Assembly (NCBI GenBank): GCA_022695795.1
Contig: MU404068.1
Location: 248,001 to 312,000, forward strand
DNA length: 64,000 nucleotides
Source: Biscogniauxia marginata
Lineage: Eukaryota; Ascomycota; Sordariomycetes; Xylariales; Xylariaceae
Direction: 5' to 3'
The notes below the pieces were generated by a model that worked only from the letters and a program-made list of their open reading frames with translations, ran no database searches and was not told where the DNA came from. This document shows, piece by piece, positions 33,534 through 45,111 of the stretch (within the stretch, counting starts at the first letter, position 1; each line of letters opens with the position of its first letter). The position numbers and the translations under genes were made by a program.

Positions 33534-35426
33534 ATGCGCCTCATTAACACCCACACCTTGGATCTCGAAGATTTCGTCGGAAGGGAGATCCCTCGATATG
33601 CTATCCTGTCCCATACTTGGGAAGATGGTCAGGAAGTCTCATTTCAAGAGTGGCAAGACCGCCAGATCGTCTCGTTCAAGACAGGCTACTCCAAAATCCA
33701 GAACGCCTGCGAGCAAGCGCGGCTGAGTGACCTTGACTATATCTGGGTCGACACCAATTGCATCGACAAGAGCAGCAGCGCGGAGCTATCGGAAGCCATC
33801 AATTCCATGTTCGATTGGTATGAGCGTTCAGAAGTCTGCTTTGTCTATCTCGCCGATGTGATGCTTGCTGTGGAGGGAAAGGAGTTTCCCTTGGCGCCCA
33901 CGTCTAGGCGTAAACCACCAGAGCACTCACCACTTTCGGACGCACGATGGTTCACTCGCGGTTGGACGCTTCAAGAATTACTCGCCCCGGACAAGCTTAT
34001 CTTCGTGTCTGGAAATTGGCAAGAAATAGGAAGGATCGACAAGAGCCGGAAAGTGAGCAGAAACCACTCCGTTCAGCAGTTTATTGGTGATGTATCCAAG
34101 GTCACGGGCATAGGAATACCGTATTTGTTTGGGCTGAAAAGCCGTCACGAAGCAAGCATAGCTTTGCGGATGTCTTGGGCCGCGTCAAGGAAAACAACCC
34201 GGGTCGAAGATACGGCATATTGCCTATTCGGCCTGTTCAACATTAATATGCCGCTGTTATACGGGGAGGGTGCAAAGGCATTCCAACGTCTACAACAGGA
34301 GATTATGAAAGTGTCTACCGACCAATCTATATTTGCCTGGGAGTGGGCTACGGATCTAACACTATTGCAAGGAGAAGTTAGCTTCATCGCTCCATCGCCA
34401 AGCTGCTTCGCAAAATCGGCCGATTTCGTGCAGCTCGAAGACCGATTCAGGAGCATCGCGGCTAGCACCTTTACACTCACGAATACTGGGCTTACCCTAC
34501 GTCTTTCCATACACAACATGCCTAGGACTGGATTGGCATTTGCCCTGCTGGAGTGCAGTCACAGGTTCTATTCCAAAATCGACGAGTACCGTCTATGTAT
34601 ACCGGTACGGCTGGGTCCTAAATCAGCCGATGGAACTCATATGTGTGAACGACTTGAGTGGCCACCACTGCCCTTATGCATCGCCTTCTTTTCCCCGGAG
34701 TTGCATCAATTGCATATTCCACGAAAGGCGCCGCGACCACACACCAACTTTGAAGGCCTCCCTGCCGAGTTTATCCACAGAGACGGAACCGGCCTTAGCG
34801 GCTGCTCCGTCTTCCTTTTGTTCCCTCCATCGAAGCACCCGTACACCATTAGGAGTATTTGTCCCTCGCATTCCTCCCGAGGCGGTCTTAAGGGGATGAA
34901 GTACGACACCATCGGTATGTTCGAGTTCCATAGCTGGGTATTGACGAAAGAGTACGAGTACGTCTCCGCAATCGTTCAAATCGAACACCAGAACCGCACG
35001 GTGTGGATACACCTCAAGGTGTGCCAGGATGAGCACTTCGTGTTCAAGGCGTGCCGCATCCTCAAGACGGGACGGAGACCTCCCCTAGCCGCGTCGGTGG
35101 GTATCTTTTCCAATGCCCCCTGGCAGCAGGAATACACCATGCAAGACGCCCTCTCGTCGATGGAGAGGCGCCGCTCCATGTGGTTTGATAAAGAACAAGA
35201 GGGCGATTGGCTCGTCGAGATGGGAGCGCAGGCCGTCGATAGCAGCGGCATGGTCACCGTTCCTGTTTACATCAACTGTGGGAGAGCCAAGAGAGGAGAT
35301 CGCGCCCGAGAAGGCGAGGTCGATCTATGCCGGCGCCAAACGGATAGTACGGGGGGAAGGAACGCAAATGATATAGGAGAACTTGCGAGGAGCTTCAGGA
35401 ATCTCTTTAGAGCTAGGACACTCTAA
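33534..35426 (+). CDS. Canonical HET-domain protein
   Basis: Intronless, 630 residues, with the HET domain at the very N-terminus as in HET-E/HET-6-type proteins. MRLINTHTLDLEDF is the typical start, which fixes the ATG at 33534 rather than an upstream in-frame GTG. Core blocks are YAILSHTWEDGQEVSF, DYIWVDTNCIDKSSSAELSE...MFDWYERSEVCFVYLADV and RWFTRGWTLQELLAP. The following RVEDTAYCLFGLFNINMPLLYGEG block is the usual extension in HET proteins. The 350-residue C-terminus has no NACHT, WD40 or ankyrin repeats that I can see. The family mediates vegetative incompatibility, causing cell death when unlike hyphae fuse. This class differs from the Cys-rich HET-like proteins at 18145 and 23505. Confidence 0.92.
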   Translation: MRLINTHTLDLEDFVGREIPRYAILSHTWEDGQEVSFQEWQDRQIVSFKTGYSKIQNACEQARLSDLDYIWVDTNCIDKSSSAELSEAINSMFDWYERSEVCFVYLADVMLAVEGKEFPLAPTSRRKPPEHSPLSDARWFTRGWTLQELLAPDKLIFVSGNWQEIGRIDKSRKVSRNHSVQQFIGDVSKVTGIGIPYLFGLKSRHEASIALRMSWAASRKTTRVEDTAYCLFGLFNINMPLLYGEGAKAFQRLQQEIMKVSTDQSIFAWEWATDLTLLQGEVSFIAPSPSCFAKSADFVQLEDRFRSIAASTFTLTNTGLTLRLSIHNMPRTGLAFALLECSHRFYSKIDEYRLCIPVRLGPKSADGTHMCERLEWPPLPLCIAFFSPELHQLHIPRKAPRPHTNFEGLPAEFIHRDGTGLSGCSVFLLFPPSKHPYTIRSICPSHSSRGGLKGMKYDTIGMFEFHSWVLTKEYEYVSAIVQIEHQNRTVWIHLKVCQDEHFVFKACRILKTGRRPPLAASVGIFSNAPWQQEYTMQDALSSMERRRSMWFDKEQEGDWLVEMGAQAVDSSGMVTVPVYINCGRAKRGDRAREGEVDLCRRQTDSTGGRNANDIGELARSFRNLFRARTL

Positions 35427-36584
35427 ACGAGACGTAGCAGAAGAGTTGAGATGGGATATATTCCATGTTGTGTTACCTAAGTACCTAAATCGACTTATCG
35501 ATCTGTTGCGCCTGATCATGAGGGATAATGTGGATGGTGAGCATCGCTCGCTAACCGCGCTCAGCAATAGAGCACACCTGTCACCTACATCAAGCAGAAT
35601 CGCAACGCGGACGGAGAAGGAACAGAGTATTATTTGGTGATCTCAATCTTATGAAGTCCCATAGCTAGACATATCAAGTGAAAACACCGGCTAATCCCTT
35701 AATTGCGTGCCCCTTTTCATAAAGAATTTGCCTTGTGTCGTCTAGCGCCTATAGCATAATACTGCGTAGGCTGTTCATCTAAATCAGCCCAGCTTAAATA
35801 TTTACGAGATGGAAAAAACGAGGGAAAAAAAACAAAACCTACGGCTCTTATTCCATGCTAGCTAGGAGCGCGAGTTTTACCTAGCCCCTATCCCAAAGTG
35901 CGTAATGTTAGTTTACGTGTGATTAGAGTTGCCAGCTTATCGACGGATGTGTAATACTTCCTTTCACTGCCTGTTAGTTACTGCTATCTACGTGAGGATA
36001 CATAGATACTGCAAGGCCTATAAGGCTAAATAGTCAAACTAGCAGTATTATTCCCAAAACTTAGGTACATGCCGGAATTGCCCCCCTTTTTCTTTTCGAC
36101 ACCCCCGGTAGTCATTTACATGACTAAACAAATACTGCTTATCAAAATATATGTAGTGCCAAAAAGCAGACTTAACGGCAGATAACAATTTCCAGAATTC
36201 ACTAGATACCTAGCACTTAAAGCTTACAGAGATATTATCATATATCCATATCATAACCCTCTAATCTAGCCCTAGTCACAGAACTGTCATCATCGTATAA
36301 TGAACAAAAGATGACAACGCAAGCATCACCACAAATGCTTCTAAAAATAAAATAAAAAGCCCAACCCTTTGCTTGCTCAACCCAGCCAGCCAATTAATCT
36401 AATCAAACCAGGAACCCCAAGACGCCCCTCCCCTCCCTTGACGCTACCCCTATTCCCTATTCCCTATCCCCTATCCCGATCTTCTCCCCTCTCTATACTC
36501 CGCTGCTCCCTCCTCTTCTCCTTGCCCCTCCCATCTTCTTCCCCGGCCCCCTTCATACACCATCATCATCATCCCCTCCCATTC
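35427..36584. other. Intergenic between HET gene and VPS15
   Basis: About 1.2 kb, AT-rich until 36380, then a C/T-rich low-complexity tract (about 36415-36580) with several CCCTATTCC-like repeats next to the VPS15 stop. No gene is supported. It marks the right edge of the accessory block. Confidence 0.5.
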
Positions 36585-39500
36585 CTACTGGAACACAAAG
36601 ATGACGCCGGACCGGTCGACAGACACGGTCATGGTGTACGGCAGCTCGAGCACGGCGACGTCGAGGATCGAGTCCAGGTGGCTCCTAAGCAGCTGGGCCT
36701 GCTCCGCCGAGATGACCGTGTGGCGGGGTGGCTTCTCGCGGCTACTACCGCCCCCCTTGCCGTTCTTCTGCTCCTGCCCCTGGCCGTGGCCCTTGGGCAG
36801 GCGCTCGACGTTGAGGCTCATACCCGGCTGGTTGGGCGTGATGGTGGTGGTGAAGGCGGGCCTGGGTTCGTCGCTGCGCAGGCCGCTGAAGACGCACGAG
36901 TTCTCGATGCGCAGCAGGTCCCAGAAGCGCAACTTCTTGTCCGAGCCGCCCGTCAGGATGTACCCGTACCGCACGTCGCGCTGGTCCTCCATGGCTCCCG
37001 AGCCGACCGCCATGGCCCGGACGCCGCGGTCAGAGCTGGAGCTGCCGCTACTCGCCGCCGTCGGCTCGATGTTAGTTGCGAAGTGCCCCAGCATGCCCTC
37101 GGGTTTGTCCTCGTCCACGCCCCAGGCCTTATACTCCTTGGGTCCCTCCCGCGCCCCGCCAGCGCGGTATATCTCCCTGCACTGCGTCTTTTCTAGATCC
37201 CAGACCGTGACCTCGCCCAGGCCCGTTCCACCTGCGACGCATACCCACTTGCCGCGGCCCTTAGCGGGGTGGAGACTCAGGCGGTAGATGGCGGACTTTC
37301 CGGGCAGGCCCCAGCTTTTCAGGCGCATCTTGAAGCGTAGGTCCCAAAGATCAAGAATTCCGTGAGATGTGCCGAGGAGCAGCCAGTTGCGCTTTCGGTC
37401 GACGCAGAAGCAGGTCGGTGTGCCGTGATGAACCGGGTTTTCGAGCACGTACATAAGAGTCATTGTCCGAAGATCCATGGCCAGGACGCGCGAGCGATTT
37501 GTCGCGAGGATGAGGACAGAATTTAACTCTTGTTTGAAATGTTCACACCAGACAGAATACTCGCCAGCTGGGAGTTGATACTCGCGGAGCAGGCGCAACC
37601 GTATATACTTGGTCGTTCCGCTTGAAAGTGCCGTGTCGACTTTGACGACATGAACCCTACCGTCGGTTGCACAGCTGATAAAAGTGTGGGTGTTCTCAAT
37701 AAAGCAGAGAGCAACCACTTTAGCACCCGGGGCATGTCTGTGGGTTTGACGTGCGCGGTGGGTTACGTTACGTTCAAGTCGTGACGAATCCCATACCTTG
37801 ACGCAACCGTCGTCACCACCAGTGATGAAGAATTGGTGGTCGGGGGCTGTTACAACGCGATTAATAGCGCCAGTATGTTCCGAGAAAGTCGCAACAAGTC
37901 TGCCGCTTGGTTTCCATGCTTCTTCACCAAGCTGGCCCGCCACTTTGCTAGCCTTTCTTCTCGTCACGGGTGAAACTAGGGGCCCAAATTCGACTATATC
38001 ATGCGGGTAATTGTCGACATACATATTTCCGAGCATCTTCAGTATGTTGGGGTCGTTACCCTCATACGTGTGTGCTACGCGTAATTTTGATTCCTTGCCA
38101 TCGTCCCCTGTAACCCCTGCAATCGATATTTGTGGAGGTGGGTTTTGCGCAAATGGACCTTCAACTCGTCCGAATGCATTTGCCTCTGTTGTACCTGTTT
38201 CTGCGATGGATCTACCGCTATCCTTCCTGTTCAAGAGAGATAGCGCGCTTGATTGGTGTCGAATAGCCCTCCTAGAAGAATATGGCGCATCCGACACCGA
38301 GCCATCATCATCCTGCGAATTCCGCCCTCTTGTCACCGACGAAGCTCTCCGTGATTCATCGGATCCAACACGAGCGTCTGTTGGCGACGATGGTTGGGTT
38401 GATATGGGCGATAAGGTATGATTATCTCGCGTCCTTGGTGAAACAGCACCGCCCTGACTACTCATTCGTGACCGGTGGTTATTTATAGCGGCGCGTCGTC
38501 TCCTTCCCACGGGTTCGTCAATTGTCATGGAGGCATCTAAGAGAGCATCCGCGATAGTATATGGTCCCTTATCAGGATCGGAGCTCCGTGATTGATGCCA
38601 TATTGGCTCATCGATTCCGGCTGTCTCATCGAACATAATAGTCTGCATTTTGACATTCAAGCTTCTCAAGGGTATAATCTCATTTAGGGCGGTGCCGATG
38701 TTATCTTGCGTAATGAGATCTCGATTTCTCATTTGACTCAGACGCCAAATGAACTCCCTAAGGACGAGTAGCTTGAATTCATCTTCATGGGCCATGCCCA
38801 TATTCCGTAGTCGCGAAAGCCACTGTTCGTCCTCGTCGTTACGTGAGACTTTATTGAGTGTCTGGGGTTGCAACTCTCGGGATGAGCGGATCGCCAACGC
38901 CGTGGACGCAATTGTAAATGTTGACTGCTTTTGTTGTCTGACAGCTTTCCAGAACAAGCCTCTATCTGTCTTCTGTGCCCAAGACAGTGCTAGGTCAAAG
39001 ATAGTCCTAGACATTGGTTTCTTCAATGCATCTAGCAGAGCCAGCTCGGAAAAATCGGGGATAATATCTGGTTTCAAAAATGGTTTAATGAGCGGTAAGA
39101 CGATACATCTAATATCGGCTGGGGACAGCAGCGCTGCAGCACTGGATATATACTCTGCGGCAGACTCCCTAATCCAAAGGTTTGGATGCATGGTGAAGCG
39201 ACCAACGACGTCTATTAGTTCCCATGTCTTCGCTTTTGATAACAGACCCAACTTCGCAAGTTCAGCCAGGGAATGTAAAGCTGCTTGCACGACGTGCTCT
39301 TCCGGGTCAGTGACGGCTTGCACCATCAAGGGGAGACTGAACTCCTCTAAGCTTGTGCTGCCCAGGAAGGCCGCAATCCCGACAATAGTGTCAAAAAAGG
39401 CACACTTCAGCATCCAGTCGCGATCGTTCAAGTATGTGTTGAGATGAGTGAGAAGAATATCATTAGACTCCGCGCTGCCGAAGAACAGGCATAGCTCAGG

Positions 39501-41355
39501 GACTGAACTAAGGAATGCCCGGCGCACAGACACATCAGAGTCTTCAACAAGAGCTTTGGCATGAGTCTCGAACAGTTCAACCAGCTCGCCCTGAGTGTTA
39601 TCGAACAGGCCATCAAAGGCAGCATCAGGATCACTACCTGCTTCTACTTCAGGGTCGGCAGTGGTAATTGAGCCTTCCGCTCTTAGGATAGCTGTCAATT
39701 CCAGAAATCTCGAGGCCGTAGTTGCGAGGCTACCAAGGCATGACGCGTACGTTGCACGAACCAAAGGGCTTGGTTCTCTGCGCTCCTTTCCCATTATAAG
39801 TTGTCTAGAGGCTCCGGATAAGAAGACCTGCATTCTCGGCATGATGTATTCAGGGAAGACGTGAGCGTTCACAGGGGTAACGACGGTGACCAATGCTAAG
39901 AGCTGGGTGACGGATCGTAGGGCCGCAATAGCAACGATATCGACGTCATCGTTCAGCAATGTCATTAAATAAGGCAAGACTCGGTCCAGTTTTGCCTCGT
40001 CCGTCAACCGCTCCGAAAAAGCTAACAGCAAATCACAAGCTCGGAGTTTGGAAGCCGCACGAGCAGTATTCCTGAGAGACCCAGCAATCAGGGTGAGAAA
40101 AATTAAGGTTCCATCATCGGTATGGGGTTGATCTCCCACAGAGGTAAAGTGTTCGTTATTAGGAATGTTAAGTCGTACAGGGAATAGACCCAGGCCAAGC
40201 CTAGGCGTGAATTGAGCAAGCTGAGATGATTTGTTATTATCTTGATAGCCTAAGAAGTAGGCAATCTTATCGAAGTCGTAAAACACGCGGTCTATTCTTT
40301 CGTCCGCTTCGCCAAGGTTCTTCACAGCTCCCGTAACTGGTGCTCTTCCGGAGCTTGGGTCAGTAATCAGTTCCATGTACTGATGTAGGAAGCTGTAGAA
40401 GTATTCCGGGAAGACCCTGCCCTTATAAAAATCCAAATACTGCTCGGCGGAGTAGCGTTTCTGGGGATCCCGATGTATCATGCTCGACAGCATCTCTCGC
40501 AAACCCTGATCCGGTATCCTACTAAGATGCGAAATCACCGGATCGTACTCGCCACGGCGATATTTGAACATTTGGCTAAGACTGAAAATGGGAGTCTCTA
40601 GGAACAGTTCAGCGATGACGCAGCCGGCGCTAAAGATATCCATCGACCATGTAAGACTACTTCCCTCCAAGGCCTGGGGGTTCTGCATGTGCTCGATAAA
40701 CCTCTCCGGCGCTATGTAGCATGTTCGCCGGCCGGATAAATCGAAGAAATACGAATAAGTACCAGGGTTGTTATCGGGAAGCCGTGTGGGCTTGAACGAG
40801 CCGGTAAAGTCGGTAAGGTATAACCAGTTCCAGGAGGTGACCATGACGTTCTCGGTCTTGATGTCGCCATGATATATGTCCCTCGCATGACAGTCGCGCA
40901 AGGCGCATAACAACTGGAAAGCCAACCACTTCTTTTCTATGTCTTCGAGAAAGGGCCGTGTAGACATGCGGTCGTATAGCGAGCTGTAAATGTACTGGCG
41001 GACAAGGTAGGCGTTGCCCTGAGTTTCGAAGGCACGCTCGAAGCCTAGGGCGTTTGGAACATCCTTTAACTTGTGTTTTTCCTCTAAAGAAGCAAGTCAG
41101 CCCGGGCGGAACAGAGGGAAGGGCGTAGAAAGATGTCTCACCAAGAATCTTATCACCATATTCCTTCAAACTACATTCGGTGTAGGGCTTGACTGTCACC
41201 TTGGCCAGGGCAACACCGTCATGGTGGCGTGCGCGGATGCTTTTCATGAAACGGGCATTTCCGATGGACCTCTCGTGGACGAGGTCAGCCAGCTCCGGGA
41301 TATCGATGCCAGCGGAGCCGGCATACGGAGTGGCGAGGGAGTAGCTATTACCCAT
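36585..41355 (-). CDS. VPS15: Vps15, PI3-kinase regulatory protein kinase
   Basis: Regulatory subunit of the class III PI3-kinase Vps34, needed for vacuolar sorting and autophagy at endosomal membranes. Exon 1 (41355-41142) encodes MGNSYSLATPYAG; Gly2 fits N-myristoylation. A 58-nt intron (41084-41141) leads to exon 2 (41083-36585), for 1570 residues in total. The kinase domain (about 25-310) has HGDIKTENVMVTSWNW in place of HRDxKxxN, then YLTDF and RRTCYIAPERF, all typical of Vps15. HEAT-type helical repeats fill the middle. C-terminal WD40 repeats include EHTGAINRVVTAPDHQFF, GGDDGCVKVWD and LTGGSDKKLRFWD. The frame starting at the internal Met at 40967 would miss the N-lobe, so exon 1 is required. 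Confidence 0.95.
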
Positions 41356-42191
41356 CGTGCATTCGGGGTGTATGGTAGAGCTAGCTGGTAGGTGACGAAA
41401 TGGGTGCCGAGATAGGTGACGATTCAAGGGGTGATGAGTCGATCATCTTCGGGCTTCTCCATGTAATCAAGGCAGAATCTGGTACCATGCGACGCGACGC
41501 GACTGGTGGGATGCGATGCGAACTATGACGATGATGACACACGAGGCAGCGAGCAAGGCTGTGTGATCAGCTTCGTCGGTAGGTCAAGTCCAGAATATGA
41601 AGGGTGTAGGTTTATATGATCGGATCTAAGCCGCTAGCCAACCACCGACTTAGCATGGGTCATGGGTCATATTAAGTACCTATGTACCTATGTACCTACA
41701 TATAAAAGCTCGGGCCATTTTAGTTGCATCCCGTTTAAGCTAATACTAGGTTTCGGTTTCAACAACTCGCAACTCCACTATAATTATCGGCACGCATGTA
41801 ACTAGTATAACCAAGCTATCAATGCGTATGCGATTTCACTTGCGCGTCTTTCAATAGTCTCTCGATAGTCTCTCCGCTTTCACTGAAAACTCGCCTCGGA
41901 GTTCAGCTCACTTCACTTTATCATATCTTACCTACGCTATAACCATGCTTGTTCGTTTACCCAGCTTAATTAGACCACTGCTTAGAGAGTGAGGACAACA
42001 CGAGACGAATACAACCAAGAATGAACGAACATCAAACTATGCGATAATACCATTTATAGGTAAGCTAAGCTGGGCCATTATACAAACTTATATAAATTCC
42101 AGCAGCTTTAGTTTTATAGAGTAAGAACGACTCTTTTGCCTTTTACGCTGTTCTACTCGTTCGACCAACATAAACTTGGAGATAGATGCGA
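41356..42191. other. Intergenic, VPS15 upstream region
   Basis: Holds the VPS15 promoter and the RNase 3' region. A tandem (TATGTACC)n-like repeat is at about 41676-41700. No gene is supported. Confidence 0.5.
41676..41700. repeat. Tandem GTACCTAT repeat
   Basis: Three near-identical copies of GTACCTAT/GTACCTAC in a row about 320 bp upstream of the VPS15 ATG. Similar TAGGTA/TACCTA words recur in many other gaps of this window. Confidence 0.6.
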
Positions 42192-42830
42192 CTAGCTCGT
42201 CCCAGAGCAGCCAACAAAGTTGTTCCCACTAGCACCCGTGTGGGTGATCGCGCCGCCGAGCTTGCAGGAGGTGTTGATGATGACGCGGTCCGCGCCGGGG
42301 CTCCCTAACTTGAGTATTAGAAGGCCAACGTCCATATGGAATATCTATATATCTAGCACCAATCCCAGCTAGGATCCCACTGGTAGACGAGAACAAATCC
42401 GGAAGCACATTCACACACACAAACACACATATATGTATATATATGTGCGTGTATATGTGCATACAGTCGAGGGCCACCAAGTAAAACCCGAGGAAAGAGG
42501 GCGAAGAAAATAAAAACACAAACTAAACTCACCACCGGTATAGACGCTCCCGCTCGCCAGCAGGGGGAACTCGAGATACGGCCCAGACACGGTGAAGGTG
42601 AAACCCTCGTAGTTGTTGTACGTGTGCGGGTAGCTGTTGGCCGTCGTGCCAGCCTGGTAGTAGCTGCAGGCCTTCTGCGCGGCCTGGTTGACCTGGGTGG
42701 CGGTATAGTAGGTCGAGCCGCAGGTGGTGGCGGCGCGCTCCTCGACGACGGCAGCGGCGGGGGCGGGGGCCGCGAGGGCGGGAGAAGAGACGATGGCCAC
42801 TAGGGCCAGGAGAGAGGAGAGGATGTGCAT
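42192..42830 (-). CDS. Secreted guanyl-specific RNase (T1/F1 family)
   Basis: Small extracellular ribonuclease that cleaves RNA 3' of guanosine. Two exons (42830-42533 and 42304-42192) are joined by a 228-nt intron, giving 136 residues with about 105 after the signal peptide ([20 protein letters not shown]) and a short Ala/Pro propeptide. All T1-type catalytic positions are visible: YPHTYNN (Tyr38, His40 equivalents), YLEFPLL (Glu58), GADRVI (Arg77) and [11 protein letters not shown] (His92). Four Cys of the mature part fit disulfides. The last exon supplies Arg77 and His92, so the unspliced frame would be inactive. The intron holds an (AC)n/(AT)n-rich run. No partner gene is adjacent. Confidence 0.93.
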
Positions 42831-45111
42831 GATGGCAGGCAGGTATAGATATAAGAATCAAAAAGAAAGAAAGAAAGAACTTGGTTGAGTGAGCACCCAC
42901 CCGGAACAAGCAAGATCAGCAACCGACGATGAGGAAGAGAGGATATAGGTATGGTTATTTATGCAAATAACTTCCCTAAACTCTAGGTTGAAAAGACAGG
43001 CGGATAGATAGACAGACAGACAGACAGGCAGATAGACAGGCGGGAAAGGAAACCGCCAAGGACTCTACCCGTCCTGTGAGCACGGTGAGCTTCACATATT
43101 TATATATATACTCGACTCGCCATCATACCAAATATGAACCCCAAGGCGACAAATCCACCCTCTTCCCGTAGCTAGACGAACAAGCTAGTTTAGAAAAGCA
43201 CAACCGACTTTCCTATCTGAGGCCCCAACGCCGGCGGCCGTGGTATTCTTACTCCTACTCTCTTTGTTCCCTATAAGAGAAAAGAGAAAGAAAAAAAGAA
43301 AAGAAAAAGAAAAAGGGGGAAAAGCGCGCCTATAGGTAGGTGGCAAGAAAAAAGACGGGAGCTAACCACCACCGGGCAAGCCAGCCAGCGAGCCAGCCAG
43401 TTGTAATCAGCACGTGGGAAACACGTAGGTACGGTACACCAGTAAATAGGTAGGTCCATACCTAATCGGTATCCCCTCGGCCAGCGTGGCCAACCAAGAA
43501 TATTCTCTTTTCTCGAAAGGGAAGGTAGCTTAGGTAGTTTAGCTTGGCCTATAAAGGTACCATACACATAGTAAGGTCACGCGGATTTTAGATAATAATA
43601 AGCTTGTTTTTTTTTTGTTTCTCGCTTGATAAGAAAGGGGGGGGACCTAATGAATTGCCAATACAGCAGCCACAAACCCGAATGTGCCCTTCCCTCCCCC
43701 TCTCTGCGATAAGATTGACTGGCTAAGAGGGGGTACGGGGGACGATGCAATCGACAAGGTTGTCCGGGAGGAGGACGGGTTCTAGACGCAGACTGAGGGT
43801 TTTCTGCTGCGCCAAGGGATATATTTTTCTTGGGGGAGGTGGACGCCGTTAGATATGTACCTACCTACCCATGAATCGGCCCGCTCCGACGTATGTAGCT
43901 AGGTAGCCTATGTTTATGTATTAGTGAGTTGGGTCCTGACGATAGCTTCAGCATGTTAGATAGGCTTGACTGAGCTAAGGACATAAAAGTAATGAGGGCG
44001 AAGTATACGAGAGATAACAGAAGAGGTCGCAACTAATTCTCTTCCTAATATGCCACTTGGCCGTGCGATCCGATGAACATTCGAATCGAAAGTATAAGTA
44101 TCATGCCCAAGTGCCGAACCGGGTCATAATTCCAATTATAGCCATGTCCGCTCTCGCGGGTGCATTCATAGTAATATGGAAGAAAGATGAGGAAGGGGAA
44201 GTGATGCCTCGATATTAAATCAGCAGTTAATCAACTAGAAATGTTCTCTAATATGCAACATGCAAAACCCAATGTAGAATCGCACTTTGTTCACATGATT
44301 TCATATAATCAATAATTTGGTAAGCTTGCTTCGTATTGACCTGGGTATTAGAATGGGCGGGTGTCGGCCCAGATAGACAACACCCGGAAAACATCCCTTA
44401 TTGCTAACTACGTAGCAGAAAGACCCCTTTGCGATATTCTAGTGAAGATGTGCTCAAGTCTTCAAACCTATGATCCCCCGTCCCTCTAGTAGGCATGCAG
44501 GTAACTTGAGGTATGACCCCTAGCACCGCGCCAGTCTATTTCTCCCAGCCGCATAATCGAATTATATGTAACAATGGCCCTCCCCGACATTCCGCCTTCC
44601 AAACACCTGTCAAGGCAAACCGGGTATATAGAGTAAACAATCGAAGAGAAAGGGGAGGGCACAATTGCAAGCGTGATATTAGGTATGATCACGTCTCTTC
44701 ACTTCAGAAGTACCGAAGACCAGCCGATGAGCAGGACGATGCTTGCTATCAGGTGCCTGCCGATTAAGTCCTGATCCGAGACGACATTTCGCCAGAATGT
44801 AATTAAAAGAATTTCGAAGAACTGAAGGCATTAAGCGTGTCAATCGCAAGAATGCGAAACGTCGTATCTATGTGCAGGGAGATGAGTGTGGGGAAGGGCG
44901 GAAGGTGGACGAGTTATCAATAGGGCCTCTCTTCGAGTTCAGGTCGAACCCTGAGAACGAAGGGGGTTGGTGCAATTGTCGTGTTTTCGCAACGGAGGAG
45001 AGGTGCAAGCCAAATTTCCCTGAACGCCGGAGCAATGCGAAGAGAATATCCTTCACCAATCCTTGAACCACAAACGAGTAGCGTGAAAATTCGTCATCAG
45101 ATTCAAGTACA
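42831..45111. other. Intergenic, 2.3 kb
   Basis: Between the RNase start and the SH3-protein stop. It holds the RNase promoter with a (GACA)n-like repeat at about 42995-43042, a purine-rich tract near 43265-43325 and a T-run at about 43605-43615. Frames in 44486-45066 are either antisense to each other or part of the SH3 gene's 3' region. No gene is supported. Confidence 0.5.
42995..43042. repeat. GACA/GATA simple repeat
   Basis: Tetranucleotide repeat of GATA, GACA and GGCA units, about 165 bp upstream of the RNase ATG. Likely length-variable. Confidence 0.75.

Noticed and set aside
36369..37287. Long plus-strand frames of 228-275 codons
   Set aside because: They are antisense to the WD40 end of VPS15 in GC-rich sequence, with low-complexity translations and no domain.
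38749..39447. 232-codon plus-strand frame
   Set aside because: Antisense to the HEAT-repeat region of VPS15; no recognisable domain.
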